64,000 nucleotides of DNA from Bythopirellula sp041737835 (lineage in GTDB: Bacteria; Planctomycetota; Planctomycetia; Pirellulales; Lacipirellulaceae). Under the pieces are notes generated by a model that had not been told where the DNA came from, did no database searches, and worked only from the letters and a program-made list of their open reading frames with translations. Below are positions 24,459 through 32,505 of this stretch, piece by piece. The position numbers were made by a program, and so were the translations under genes. Where the stretch lies: NCBI GenBank assembly GCA_041737835.1, contig JBGSQY010000049.1; one strand, 5' to 3'. Within the stretch, counting starts at the first letter, position 1. Every line of letters starts with the position of its first letter.

Positions 24459-25532
24459 ATGAGTATCGAAGTCAAAAATGTCAGCAAGACATTCGGCAAT
24501 TACAAAGCGCTCGATAACGTCAACCTCAAAGTCAACGACGGCGAACTCGTTGCGCTGTTGGGTCCATCGGGTTCAGGCAAAACGACGCTGCTCCGCATCA
24601 TTGCCGGATTGGAAACGCCCGACAACGAGCAGGCCACGGTTATGTTTCATGGCGAAGACGTCGCCAGCCAGCGCGTCGGTGAGCGGCACGTGGGGTTTGT
24701 GTTCCAGCACTACGCGTTGTTCAAGCACATGTCGGTGTTTGAAAACATTGCGTTTGGTTTGCGGGTCCGCCCGCGAGCCCAACGTCCTGCGAAAGAGAAA
24801 ATTGCCCAGAAGGTCTACGAACTGCTGAAGCTGATACAGTTAGAAAACTTTGGCAACCGATATCCGGCCCAGCTTTCCGGCGGACAGCGACAGCGGGTCG
24901 CCTTGGCCAGAGCACTCGCCATCGAACCGCGGGTCCTGTTGCTCGACGAACCCTTCGGAGCGCTCGACGCCAAGGTGCGGCAAGGTTTGCGGAATTGGTT
25001 GCGAAAATTACACAGCGAGATTCACGTGACGACGATCCTGGTCACCCACGATCAAGAAGAAGCCCTCGAAGTCGCCGACCGGGTCGTGGTGATGAATCAG
25101 GCCAGGATCGAGCAGGTGGGCTCGCCGGCTGAAGTGTTCCATCACCCCGCCACGGAATTCGTGATGGATTTCCTCGGCCAGGTGAACGTCTTTCGTGGTC
25201 GAATCGAAGGGGGACACGCCGTGGTGAGCGGCATGCAAATCGAAGCCCCTGCCCTCGTTGCGGGCAAAAGCGGTGCCGCCAACGTGTACGTCCGCCCGCA
25301 TGAATTGAACATCGAACGCGAGCTCAACGGCAGCCCCGCCTTGAAGGCAACCGTCACGCGGATCAACCCCGCGGGTTCGTTAGCCAAAGTGGCCTTGGCC
25401 ACCAGCGAAGGCAGCCATATCCAAGTTGATTTACCGTTTGAACGTTTCAAGGAATTGCGATTGTCGACGGGCGAGCAAGTGTATGTCTCCCCCAAGCAAG
25501 TCCGTGTTTTTGCACCAGAATACGAGATTTGA
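24459..25532 (+). CDS. cysA: Sulfate/thiosulfate ABC transporter ATPase CysA
   Basis: A 357-residue ATP-binding subunit. Walker A is GPSGSGKTT, the Q-loop is FVFQHYALF, the signature is LSGGQRQRVALARALA, Walker B is LLLDEPFGALD and the H-loop is VTHDQEEA. The C-terminal regulatory part includes NVYVRPHEL and ends at KQVRVFAPEYEI, as in CysA-type ATPases. The ATG at 24459 was chosen over the longer frame from 24414, which runs into cysW. It powers sulfate uptake by CysT-CysW-Sbp. Confidence 0.95.
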   Translation: MSIEVKNVSKTFGNYKALDNVNLKVNDGELVALLGPSGSGKTTLLRIIAGLETPDNEQATVMFHGEDVASQRVGERHVGFVFQHYALFKHMSVFENIAFGLRVRPRAQRPAKEKIAQKVYELLKLIQLENFGNRYPAQLSGGQRQRVALARALAIEPRVLLLDEPFGALDAKVRQGLRNWLRKLHSEIHVTTILVTHDQEEALEVADRVVVMNQARIEQVGSPAEVFHHPATEFVMDFLGQVNVFRGRIEGGHAVVSGMQIEAPALVAGKSGAANVYVRPHELNIERELNGSPALKATVTRINPAGSLAKVALATSEGSHIQVDLPFERFKELRLSTGEQVYVSPKQVRVFAPEYEI

Positions 25533-25574
25533 TGAAGCGACGTTGTTGTCGCGTCTTAATTAAGGACCTTTACT

Positions 25575-25811
25575 ATGAATGCTCACGAAACCAGAACCAA
25601 TGGGGTCACACCTTTCCAGGCTCGTGATAACGATTGGCAACAAATTCAAGATGCCTTACGCGGGTTGCGCTATGGTTCGGTGAACATCATTGTCCAAGAC
25701 GGTGTCATCGTCCAAGTCGACCGCACCGAAAAGCGCCGCCTGCGTCAGACGGGTGGCGGTCAGACGACAAACAATCACGCCGCGCCGACGAATCAACAGC
25801 GGGCGTGTTAA
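25575..25811 (+). CDS. YezD family protein (DUF2292)
   Basis: A 78-residue protein. The central DWQQIQDALRGLRYGSVNIIVQDG and VIVQVDRTEKRRL are the YezD/DUF2292 core, in which a short helix is followed by two strands. The tail is low-complexity and polar. The function of the family is not known, but it often sits beside sulfate assimilation or transport genes, as here, right after cysA. A GCGAC/GTCGC hairpin (25537-25552) and AAGGACC lie between cysA and its start. Confidence 0.8.
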   Translation: MNAHETRTNGVTPFQARDNDWQQIQDALRGLRYGSVNIIVQDGVIVQVDRTEKRRLRQTGGGQTTNNHAAPTNQQRAC

Positions 25812-25907
25812 AGCCTTATATTTTTCTGCTTAATGCCGACTCGCAACAGCGAGAGGCTTCTCCAATCGCTCCCGTAACCGACTCACTTCAGAGGTTGCGT
25901 GCTCAAG

Positions 25908-26042
25908 TTGTCATTCAGAACGGCCAGCCTATTAAGTTTGGCCACGACTTGAGGAATCTCGCTTCCACCATCGCCCGCTCTCAATGCGTGACGATGTTGC
26001 CAGCCAGATCCCTCGGCGGGCAAGTCTCCCTCGGGATGACAA
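25908..26042. repeat. MITE-like imperfect palindrome with nested inverted arms
   Basis: Outer arms are TTGTCATTC (25908-25916) and GGATGACAA (26034-26042). Inner arms are GAGGAATCT (25951-25959) and AGATCCCTC (26006-26014). The TGTCATCC...GAGGGATCT pattern is seen in dispersed non-coding palindromes of several bacterial phyla, though only one copy was found here. It separates yezD from the Cys-rich leader. Confidence 0.5.
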
Positions 26043-26051
26043 TTAAAAACG

Positions 26052-26058
26052 AAAGGAA
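26052..26058 (+). promoter_or_regulatory. Ribosome binding site of the Cys leader ORF
   Basis: AAAGGAA ends six bases before the ATG at 26065 and its GGA lies seven bases before it. The same initiation context, AAAGGAAT-AATC-ATG, recurs before the DUF1559 gene at 27018, so it is a real, probably efficient, start region. Confidence 0.75.
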
Positions 26059-26064
26059 TTAATC

Positions 26065-26100
26065 ATGATCTGTTGCTGTTGTTGCATCGCCTTTGCTTGA
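26065..26100 (+). CDS. Candidate cysteine-rich leader peptide (five consecutive Cys codons)
   Basis: ATG ATC TGT TGC TGT TGT TGC ATC GCC TTT GCT TGA encodes MICCCCCIAFA. It has a well-placed AAAGGAA. Runs of one amino acid's codons in a short, well-translated ORF are the signature of ribosome-stalling attenuators; Cys-rich leader peptides acting on sulfur genes are known from mycobacteria. Here it lies 250 bases after the sulfate transport operon and 46 bases before a BON/lipoprotein gene. The spacer (26101-26146) is G-poor and C/A-rich, with no terminator hairpin, which would fit a Rho-dependent or translational mechanism. What it controls is inferred only from position. Confidence 0.65.
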   Translation: MICCCCCIAFA

Positions 26101-26146
26101 AACCCATACCAAAAACATACACCAGAAAATAAGCGGAGTTCCCAAA

Positions 26147-26965
26147 ATGTCAGAAAGCACTTTTACAGATCGGAGCGGCGACGCCGATTTGCTCACCCGC
26201 GTGGGCATCGCTCTTACCTTGCGATTGCGGCACACGTTGCACGCGGTTCATATTCATGTGGAAAACGGAACCGTCACGCTGCGGGGCATGGTCCCCACGT
26301 TTTACGACCGCCAACTCGCGATCGAAGTGACCCGCCGAGTCGCGGGCGTGCATCGCGTTCTCGATGAAATTGCCGTCACGGGTAGCGAAGAGACAACCGG
26401 CAAGCGTGCCCCCGTTGCTCGTAACACGGCAGCCACGAACGCGGTGCGCGGGGCCGGAACAGAATCCGCCCGTCGTTCGGCGGCTGCCGCGGCGTCCTAT
26501 CGGCCTCAAGCAGTGCAAGGCTGGAAGTCGTTGTTCACCAACGCCGCCACGGTGCTGCGAGGCTTTTTCCTGGCCGTGGCCGTGATGTCCTTCGTGGGTT
26601 GCGGTGAGGCTTCCCTGGAAAAGGTGCCCGTCTTCCCCGCCAAGGGAACAATCACCTATCAGGGTAAGCCGATCCCCGGGGCAATGATCACGTTGCACCC
26701 CGTCACGCCTGTTGAAAATGTCCCCACGCCTCGTGCCAACGTCGCAAAAGATGGCACGTTCAGCGTCAAAACCTATGGCACCGAAGAAGGGGCTCCCGAA
26801 GGCGACTACAAGCTCACCGTGCTCTGGTACAAGCCGATTTACAACGGGCCAGATTTTACCTCAGGTCCGAATGTGATCCCACAAAAGTTCACAAAGCCTG
26901 AAACGACCGACATCCAAGTCAAAATCGCCTCGGGTCAGAACAACCTACCTGCCATCAAGCTGTAG
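26147..26965 (+). CDS. BON domain fused to a transthyretin-like lipoprotein domain
   Basis: A 272-residue protein of unusual composition. Residues about 13-78 form a BON domain (LTRVGIALTLRLRHTLHAVHI, VENGTVTLRGMVPTFYDRQL, VAGVHRVLDEI). A low-complexity Ala/Arg linker follows, then a hydrophobic stretch (136-151) ending in FVGC (Cys152) that looks like an internal lipobox. The last 110 residues (GTITYQGKPIPGAMITLHP, EGAPEGDYKLTVLWYKP) are the carboxypeptidase-regulatory/transthyretin-like domain found in planctomycete lipoproteins. The start has GGAG at 26133. As written, the BON part would be cytoplasmic. No frameshift is visible, so the fusion seems genuine. The Cys leader lies directly upstream. 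Confidence 0.75.
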   Translation: MSESTFTDRSGDADLLTRVGIALTLRLRHTLHAVHIHVENGTVTLRGMVPTFYDRQLAIEVTRRVAGVHRVLDEIAVTGSEETTGKRAPVARNTAATNAVRGAGTESARRSAAAAASYRPQAVQGWKSLFTNAATVLRGFFLAVAVMSFVGCGEASLEKVPVFPAKGTITYQGKPIPGAMITLHPVTPVENVPTPRANVAKDGTFSVKTYGTEEGAPEGDYKLTVLWYKPIYNGPDFTSGPNVIPQKFTKPETTDIQVKIASGQNNLPAIKL

Positions 26966-27017
26966 CGATCATTTAAACAATCAAAATCGAGACCATATTT
27001 TTTTAAAAGGAATAATC

Positions 27018-28016
27018 ATGTCACGCAAACACAACGCTTTTACATTGGTGGAGCTGCTGGTGGTGATCGCCATCATCGGTGTCTTGGTAGCTCTGTTGTT
27101 GCCCGCCATTCAAGCCGCCCGTGAAGCCGCTCGTCGCACGCAGTGCGTCAATAACTTGAAGCAAATCGGCTTGGTCGTTCAGAACTACCATGATGCCAAG
27201 AAAGTGGTCCCCGTCAGTGCCCGGCCCGTTGGCTTGACCACGGCCCCCCGTATTGCCGCGATCACGCACATGCTCCCCTATTTTGAACAGGCCCAGTTGC
27301 GTCAACAGTTTGATTTGACATTAAACTGGGGCAATGCCAAGAATCGTGACGTTGTCAACACGCCAATTGCGACATTGCAATGCCCTTCCGATCCTGAGCC
27401 AGCCAGCCGATTGGATGGTATTCCAGAAAATTCTCCTTGGGTGAATGAAGTCAGTTCGCCAACGGCTTACTCACCCACCGTGTGGGTCGACAAACGATTG
27501 GCCGATGCCAATCTTGTGGACAGAACCAATGTCGATGGCAATGGAAACGCACTCGATATGCCAGGCATCATGGAATACAACAACGTCAAAGTGAACTTCA
27601 AGAGTGTGAGCGACGGCCTTTCCAATACGATTCTGTTTGCAGAATCCGCTGGTCGGCCTGCACGTTACCTCAGAGGAACCGCTAATCCGGATCTGACTGT
27701 GTCGCGTGTGAATTCGGGAGGGTGGTGCCGCCCTGCTTCGGACCTGCTGATCCAAGGCTGGGACGTTGTGAATGACAAAGCAATCGGTACGAGTGCCGTG
27801 AATGCCACCAACGGCGAGGATATTGTCACCTCAGGTTACCCCCATCCGTACTTGAGTACCTACGGCACGGGGGCACCCTACGCTTTCCATCCCGGCGTGA
27901 ACAATCATGTATTCGGCGATGGATCGGTCCGTCCAATCAACGAAGACATCGACATCCGCGATTACGCTCGATTGATAACTCGCGATGGTGCCGAAGTTGT
28001 TAGTACGCAACTCTAG
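27018..28016 (+). CDS. DUF1559 family prepilin-like protein
   Basis: A 332-residue protein with a type IV pilin-like N terminus: short basic leader, then FTLVELLVVIAIIGVLVALL, where cleavage occurs before the Phe. AIQAAREAARRTQCVNNLKQIGL and the C-terminal YAFHPGVNNHVFGDGSVRPI are standard for DUF1559, a family greatly expanded in planctomycetes and usually thought to form secretion or surface fibres. It has an AAAAGGAATAATC start context. It is followed by a palindromic repeat and a strong terminator. Confidence 0.96.
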   Translation: MSRKHNAFTLVELLVVIAIIGVLVALLLPAIQAAREAARRTQCVNNLKQIGLVVQNYHDAKKVVPVSARPVGLTTAPRIAAITHMLPYFEQAQLRQQFDLTLNWGNAKNRDVVNTPIATLQCPSDPEPASRLDGIPENSPWVNEVSSPTAYSPTVWVDKRLADANLVDRTNVDGNGNALDMPGIMEYNNVKVNFKSVSDGLSNTILFAESAGRPARYLRGTANPDLTVSRVNSGGWCRPASDLLIQGWDVVNDKAIGTSAVNATNGEDIVTSGYPHPYLSTYGTGAPYAFHPGVNNHVFGDGSVRPINEDIDIRDYARLITRDGAEVVSTQL

Positions 28017-28040
28017 TTAGCCGGCAGCGTCACGCTGCCG
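28016..28040 (+). repeat. REP-like palindromic repeat, family A, copy 3
   Basis: GTTAG plus CCGGCAGCG-TCA-CGCTGCCG: same stem as the copies at 17946 and 19683, with one loop base changed. As at 17946, it begins at the stop codon of the preceding plus-strand gene, here overlapping the last base of the TAG. Confidence 0.85.
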
Positions 28041-28060
28041 TATAAATGGAAATTTCCGAT

Positions 28061-28098
28061 AACGCCCAGGGATTGCGATCCCTGGGCGTTGCCGTTTT
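28061..28098 (+). terminator. Rho-independent terminator of the DUF1559 gene
   Basis: AACGCCCAGGGAT (28061-28073) pairs perfectly over 13 bases with ATCCCTGGGCGTT (28078-28090) across a TGCG loop, followed by GCCGTTTT. This is the strongest terminator in the window and defines the 3' end of the unit containing the leader ORF, the BON lipoprotein and the DUF1559 gene. Confidence 0.9.
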
Positions 28099-28280
28099 GA
28101 TCCAAGATTTTTCTCGGAATTGTTCACAGTCCTTTCAATCTGCTAGCGTCCCCGTAGTCGCTGGCAACAGGCAACACTATGAAAAATGGCTAGAATTGAT
28201 GCTTGCTGGCACGGCGATCAATCCACCTTGAGCGGTCGGCCTTGTTTTACTATCGTTCCGACGCAACTCGTGGTATCGGC

Positions 28281-28703
28281 ATGGTTCACGCACGCTTATC
28301 GACTTTTGTTCGGTTGATTCTGGGCGGCCTGGGATTGAGTGTGTTGACATTGCTGCTGACCGCGAGAGGTTTGACGCCCGATCCGCGAGGATTCGGCACA
28401 CACGAACAGTTGGGACTTACTCCGTGTAGCTTTTATCGCTGGACGGGGAGGGAATGCCCCACTTGCGGCGCGACGACCGCGTGGGCCTTGTTGCTTCGTG
28501 GCGACTTGGCTGCAGCGTTGCAATCCAATGTGGCTGGCACACTGTTGTGTATTGTTGCCGTGTTGAGCGTGCCGTGGTTGGCGATGTCGGCGCTTGTGGG
28601 GCGATGGTGGATTGTGAAAGCAACGGCCAACGCCTTGGTGCTGACTGGTAGTGGATTGGCAGTGATCGCCGTGTTCGATTGGGCGCAGCGAGTTTGGTTT
28701 TAA
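28281..28703 (+). CDS. DUF2752 membrane protein
   Basis: About 140 residues with three membrane helices. The conserved TPCSFYRWTGRECPTCGATTAWALLLRGDL segment, a CPxCG motif followed by a helix in which the family has TRA, is diagnostic of DUF2752. The role is unknown. The frame is open from a TTG at 28203, but the ATG at 28281 places the first helix (LSTFVRLILGGLGLSVLTLL) sensibly at the N terminus. The 180 bases upstream, after the terminator, show nothing else. Confidence 0.78.
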   Translation: MVHARLSTFVRLILGGLGLSVLTLLLTARGLTPDPRGFGTHEQLGLTPCSFYRWTGRECPTCGATTAWALLLRGDLAAALQSNVAGTLLCIVAVLSVPWLAMSALVGRWWIVKATANALVLTGSGLAVIAVFDWAQRVWF

Positions 28704-28783
28704 GATTGTGGTAGCCAAGATGGCTCGCCAAAAAAATAAGACTTGCCTGTGTGGCAGAATCTCATCTGGAAAAGGATTGAAAG

Positions 28784-29452
28784 ATGGCACGTCCTCTCTT
28801 AGCACAAAGCCGTTGGTTCGCGCTGTGTTTAACACTGCTTTTGCTGAGCTCGTCGGCGGGTTGCATCCATACCATTCTTGCCACGGGGATTTACCTTTGG
28901 CAGGGAGGCAACGTCGTGCCAGCACAATGTGATAAGCTTGACGGCGAGCGCGTGGTCGTCGTGTGCCGGCCTCCTTCCACAAATGAGTACCGTCATGCCG
29001 GCGCCGCGCGGAGCATTGGCAAACGGGTGAGTGCGTTGCTCAAGGAAAATGTGAAGAAGGTCGACATGGTTAGTCCCAGCGAAGTCGACAACTGGATCGA
29101 CGAACAAGATTGGGAAAACTTCAAGGATCTTGGTAGATCGGTACAAGCTACCCGAGTGGTTTACATCGAGCTCGATAGCTTTGATTTGTATAAGGGAACG
29201 ACGCTCTATCAAGGTGATGCCGACGTGCGGGTCACTGTCTACGACATGACGACCCGCGACGGCGAAGAAGTGTGGACCCGAAACGTCGGTCAGGTGTTGT
29301 TTCCACGCAATGCCGGCATTCCCTCCGCGGATAAGTCGGTGCAGGAATTTCAGAACCAGTTTGTGGAAATTGTATCTGTCCAGACAGCCAGCTTGTTTTA
29401 CAAGCACGATCCCAATGCCCAATTTGCACTTGATGCGGTCGCCAATCGCTAA
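28784..29452 (+). CDS. Planctomycete lipoprotein of unknown function
   Basis: A 222-residue protein. The signal peptide MARPLLAQSRWFALCLTLLLL ends in a lipobox SSAGC. The mature part has AARSIGKRVSALLKENVKKVDMVSP, DLGRSVQATRVVYIELDSFDLYKG and YQGDADVRVTVYDMTTRDGEEVW, a pattern of an outer-membrane-assembly-like or GNA1162-like surface lipoprotein, but the family is not recognised with certainty. AAAAGGA precedes the ATG. The next gene converges with only three bases between them. Confidence 0.72.
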   Translation: MARPLLAQSRWFALCLTLLLLSSSAGCIHTILATGIYLWQGGNVVPAQCDKLDGERVVVVCRPPSTNEYRHAGAARSIGKRVSALLKENVKKVDMVSPSEVDNWIDEQDWENFKDLGRSVQATRVVYIELDSFDLYKGTTLYQGDADVRVTVYDMTTRDGEEVWTRNVGQVLFPRNAGIPSADKSVQEFQNQFVEIVSVQTASLFYKHDPNAQFALDAVANR

Positions 29453-29455
29453 CGC

Positions 29456-31398
29456 CTAAAGCGGCGGCGGATCACGACGTGGTGGCGGCGCGGGACGCTG
29501 AGGCTCAGGCCGTGGAGAAGGCGGCGGATTGTTGTTATCCGGTTGAGTGAGCACGGGGATAATCGTATAGCCTTCCGCCCATTGCCATCCCAAGGGAGTC
29601 TGCAGCTCACGCTGAGCCAGCATCGCCCAGGGCGTGCCGGGATGTTCGGTCACGACTTGTTTCAGCAGCTCCTCGGCGTGCATGCCGAGTGATTCGAGCG
29701 TACTGTTGGCGAGGTCACGGTCGCTCTTCAATAGCCAAGTATTGTTCGTGTCCTTTTCAAAGGTCATGCCTTGCTTGGCCTTGGCGAGCATGACGTTGTA
29801 GCCGTCGGTGCGTACCTTTGCCGCGAGCGCACGCCCCAGCGCGAGGTCAAATCCCGCTTGCCACCGCAAACTGCGCACTTTTTGGCGATCAGCTTCACCA
29901 TCGAGTAGTATTTTGCAGAGGCGATCGAGCTGCGGCTGGCGAATCGCAGCGGCACGTTGGGCTCGTGACAATTTCTCCGCAAGGCTGGCATCATCACGGC
30001 GAGGAAACTCGGTGTCGAAATCCTCCATTTGAGAAGTCCACGAAAGTTGTGCCGCTTCGACCAGGGCGGCTTGCGCGCGGTTGCCACTGATTTGTCGACG
30101 ATACTCTCGTTCGGAGAAATAATCAGGCTGGTAATTCCTCATCGCTTCGGGCTCAAAAAATGCCGCCAAATGAGCGGTGAGATTATCCGTCTCAAAGCCA
30201 CTAACATGTCGCCCCACAATGCGGTTAGGATGCACCGCGAAGTACAGTCCGCCCGTCTCAAAGCAAAGCTTCGTAAGTCCATAGGGTCCAAAGCCCGAAT
30301 CGATCAGTTCGTCGTACTTTCCTGAACCGACGAAATGCAATTTCAAGACCTCTGGCATCAGAGTTTCGGGGCCCAAACTCACTGGGACCCATTGCGGGCG
30401 TTGATCGTATTTCGGATCGGGATCAATCCATTTGACATAAGCGGTTTCTCGACCGAATGGCGCCGGACGGCCAACCACATAAACGGGAATCGCCAGCTTT
30501 TGACAAATGCGGATCGTCGCTTCATGCTCCGCAACGTCGTCGCCTGATTCGTCAGTGAACACGACGATCATTACGTGACGTACGTTTTGCTTATTCAGCC
30601 GGTAGGTGCGAAACTTGTTCGCGACATCGGCAATCGATTGAAAAACGTATTCGTAGCGGGAATTCGAATCGCCAATTGATTCCACGGCCGCTTCGATTTC
30701 CTCGATTTTATCGGTTGGCTTCTGTGTGTAGAGGTGAACCGATTCACCAAACCCTGCTACGGCTGTCAGCAAAGGTTTGTCCTCATGCTTAGAGAACACC
30801 GGATTGTCGGCCGCTTCGATGACACCCAATTCGTCGTAAACGCGTCGAAATCTCCTCAGGATGCTTGCTCGCTCCCCCTTGAGACTTCCTGATTCGTCGA
30901 ACAACCACACCACCAACGTTGGCTGTTGCTCGATGGAAGTCAGTATTTCCTGCGTGATACGGTCAATCGCGCCGAGGGCTCCCGTGGTGCCGACGCTGCC
31001 GGATCCTTGGACCGAAAGTCGTTCAGACAACTCGGGACCACGAAAGGTGGGGGTCGACACATCCACGGTAAAGCGATCCCCAAAATCACTGGCAGGTTCG
31101 TGCTCGAACAGCACGAGTGATTTTTCGTCGACCTCCATAGCCGCGGCAAGTGCGGAATCGGAGCCGTGCTGGCTCAGAGCACCGATCTCCTCGGGTGTCA
31201 CGTCCGCCGCCACAAATTCCTCCGCCAGAAAATTTTCTTCGGGCAGCGAGATGTCTTCCAAAGCCAAGGAGAGTTCTTCGAGCTTTTGAGGCACAACAAT
31301 CGTCGTGAGACCGAGCGCGATCGTTAACAGCAAATGAACAGCCACGCTGGAGAACCAGGCGGCTGAATCGGCGGATCGGTGTAATAAGAATTTCATAG
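29456..31398 (-). CDS. VWA domain membrane protein
   Basis: About 647 residues. The N terminus MKFLLHRSADSAAWFSSVAVHLLL is a membrane anchor, followed by an acidic, glutamate-rich region. Then comes a von Willebrand factor A domain with the MIDAS motif DESGS (TLVVWLFDESGSLKGERA) and VIVFTDESGDD. The C-terminal part ends in a proline-rich tail (PPPSPRPEPQRPAPPP). Related planctomycete proteins are uncharacterised; the anchor suggests an extracytoplasmic adhesion or assembly role. The frame stays open to 31843, but residues upstream of the ATG at 31398 lack features and overlap the divergent hydrolase gene. Confidence 0.82.
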
Positions 31399-31564
31399 AG
31401 GACCCGCGATTTGGCCCAATCTGTCCATCACTCAATTTTGGACCAGAAGAGCAAAGTCGGCAAGTTGCCACGGATTTTATAACCCCGGCAGGCTTCCATA
31501 GTGTCGAAGCTCGCTGGTGAGTAAAATACAGCATGATTCGAACTTTCCCTGAAGCGAGGATGGC

Positions 31565-32503
31565 ATGAATTCGCTGTATCACCGATTCGCGCTTGTTTGT
31601 CTGGTTTGTCTGTCGGCAAGTAGCCTGTTTGCGCAGCCCGCTCCCCGGGCAGCACGCCCCGCCCCGCCAGAAAACGTCTCCTTCACGACTAAGGACAATG
31701 TTCGCCTGCGAGGGACTTACTATCGCAGCTCCGCGGGACGCGAAGCCGTGCCTATCGTGATGCTGCACGATTCGAAGGAAAGTCGCACGATCTTCAGCAA
31801 TCTGGCCCTGGCGCTGCAATCGCCGAGTGATCCACGGATTCAATCACACGCTGTTCTTACCGTCGACCTGCGTGGGCACGGCGAAAGCACCGTGGCGGTC
31901 AATCCCCACTCGGGACAGTCTTCGGAATTGGACTCCTCGAAACTCAAGCCAGTCGATTATGAGGACATGGTGCGGTTCGACATGGAGGCCGTGCGGCGGT
32001 TTTTGGTCGAGCGCAATGATGCCCAGGAATTGAATCTGAACAAACTCTGCCTGCTTGGCACGGGAATGGGGGCCAATGTCGCATTGATTTGGTCCGCCGT
32101 TGACTGGGATACCCCGCCGCTTGCCCAGCGGAAGCAAGGTCAAGACGTGAAAGCCTTGATCTTGGCTTCACCGAGCTGGAAACAGAAAGGGCTGCCGTTG
32201 GTAGCTGCCCTTAAGCACCCCGATGTGCAAAAATTACTGTCAATTATGCTGGTCTACGGCAGCCAAGATGCTAAAGCCAAGCAAAGCGCCGAAACGGTTT
32301 ACAAGAATCTCGAACGTTATCATCCCGAGCCGCCCGTCGACAAAATTCGCACGATGAAGGATTTGTTTGATTATCCGCTGCCTACCAAACTTCAGGGAAG
32401 CAAGCTGCTTGTCGATCCGCAATTCAAAATGATTGCGAACATCGATAACTTCATCAAAGCCCGGTTGGTCGATCAGCCATTTGAGTGGATCCAACGCAAA
32501 TAG
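31565..32503 (+). CDS. Alpha/beta-hydrolase-fold protein, probably non-catalytic
   Basis: A 312-residue exported protein with signal peptide (ending SLFAQ). The fold is recognisable from IVMLHDSKESRT, VLTVDLRGHGES and KALILASPSW. At the nucleophile elbow, where a GxSxG motif is expected, it has G165-T-G-M-G169, so the Ser position is Gly. There is also no clear catalytic His near the end. It is therefore probably a binding or scaffold protein. A peptidoglycan or lipid ligand cannot be inferred. It diverges from the VWA gene and converges tightly on the LysM gene. Confidence 0.75.
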   Translation: MNSLYHRFALVCLVCLSASSLFAQPAPRAARPAPPENVSFTTKDNVRLRGTYYRSSAGREAVPIVMLHDSKESRTIFSNLALALQSPSDPRIQSHAVLTVDLRGHGESTVAVNPHSGQSSELDSSKLKPVDYEDMVRFDMEAVRRFLVERNDAQELNLNKLCLLGTGMGANVALIWSAVDWDTPPLAQRKQGQDVKALILASPSWKQKGLPLVAALKHPDVQKLLSIMLVYGSQDAKAKQSAETVYKNLERYHPEPPVDKIRTMKDLFDYPLPTKLQGSKLLVDPQFKMIANIDNFIKARLVDQPFEWIQRK

Positions 32504-32505
32504 CG

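Larger units (their letters stand above)
25812..26064. other. Non-coding stretch between yezD and the Cys leader
   Basis: From 25812 to the next full-length gene at 26147 is 335 bases. The first 95 bases show nothing clear. The rest is the palindromic element at 25908-26042, followed by the A-rich ribosome binding region of the leader ORF. A reading frame that spans yezD and this gap (ending at 26062) looks like a shadow. Confidence 0.6.

Noticed and set aside
25634..26062. 142-residue ORF overlapping yezD
   Set aside because: It covers yezD and the palindromic element out of frame and ends two bases before the leader; codon pattern is that of a shadow.
28046..28231. 61-residue ORF downstream of the DUF1559 gene
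   Set aside because: It runs through the 13-bp terminator stem and has no start signal.
31399..31843. Longer version of the VWA protein
   Set aside because: The extra 149 residues have no recognisable content and overlap the divergent hydrolase; a membrane anchor begins exactly at the ATG at 31398.
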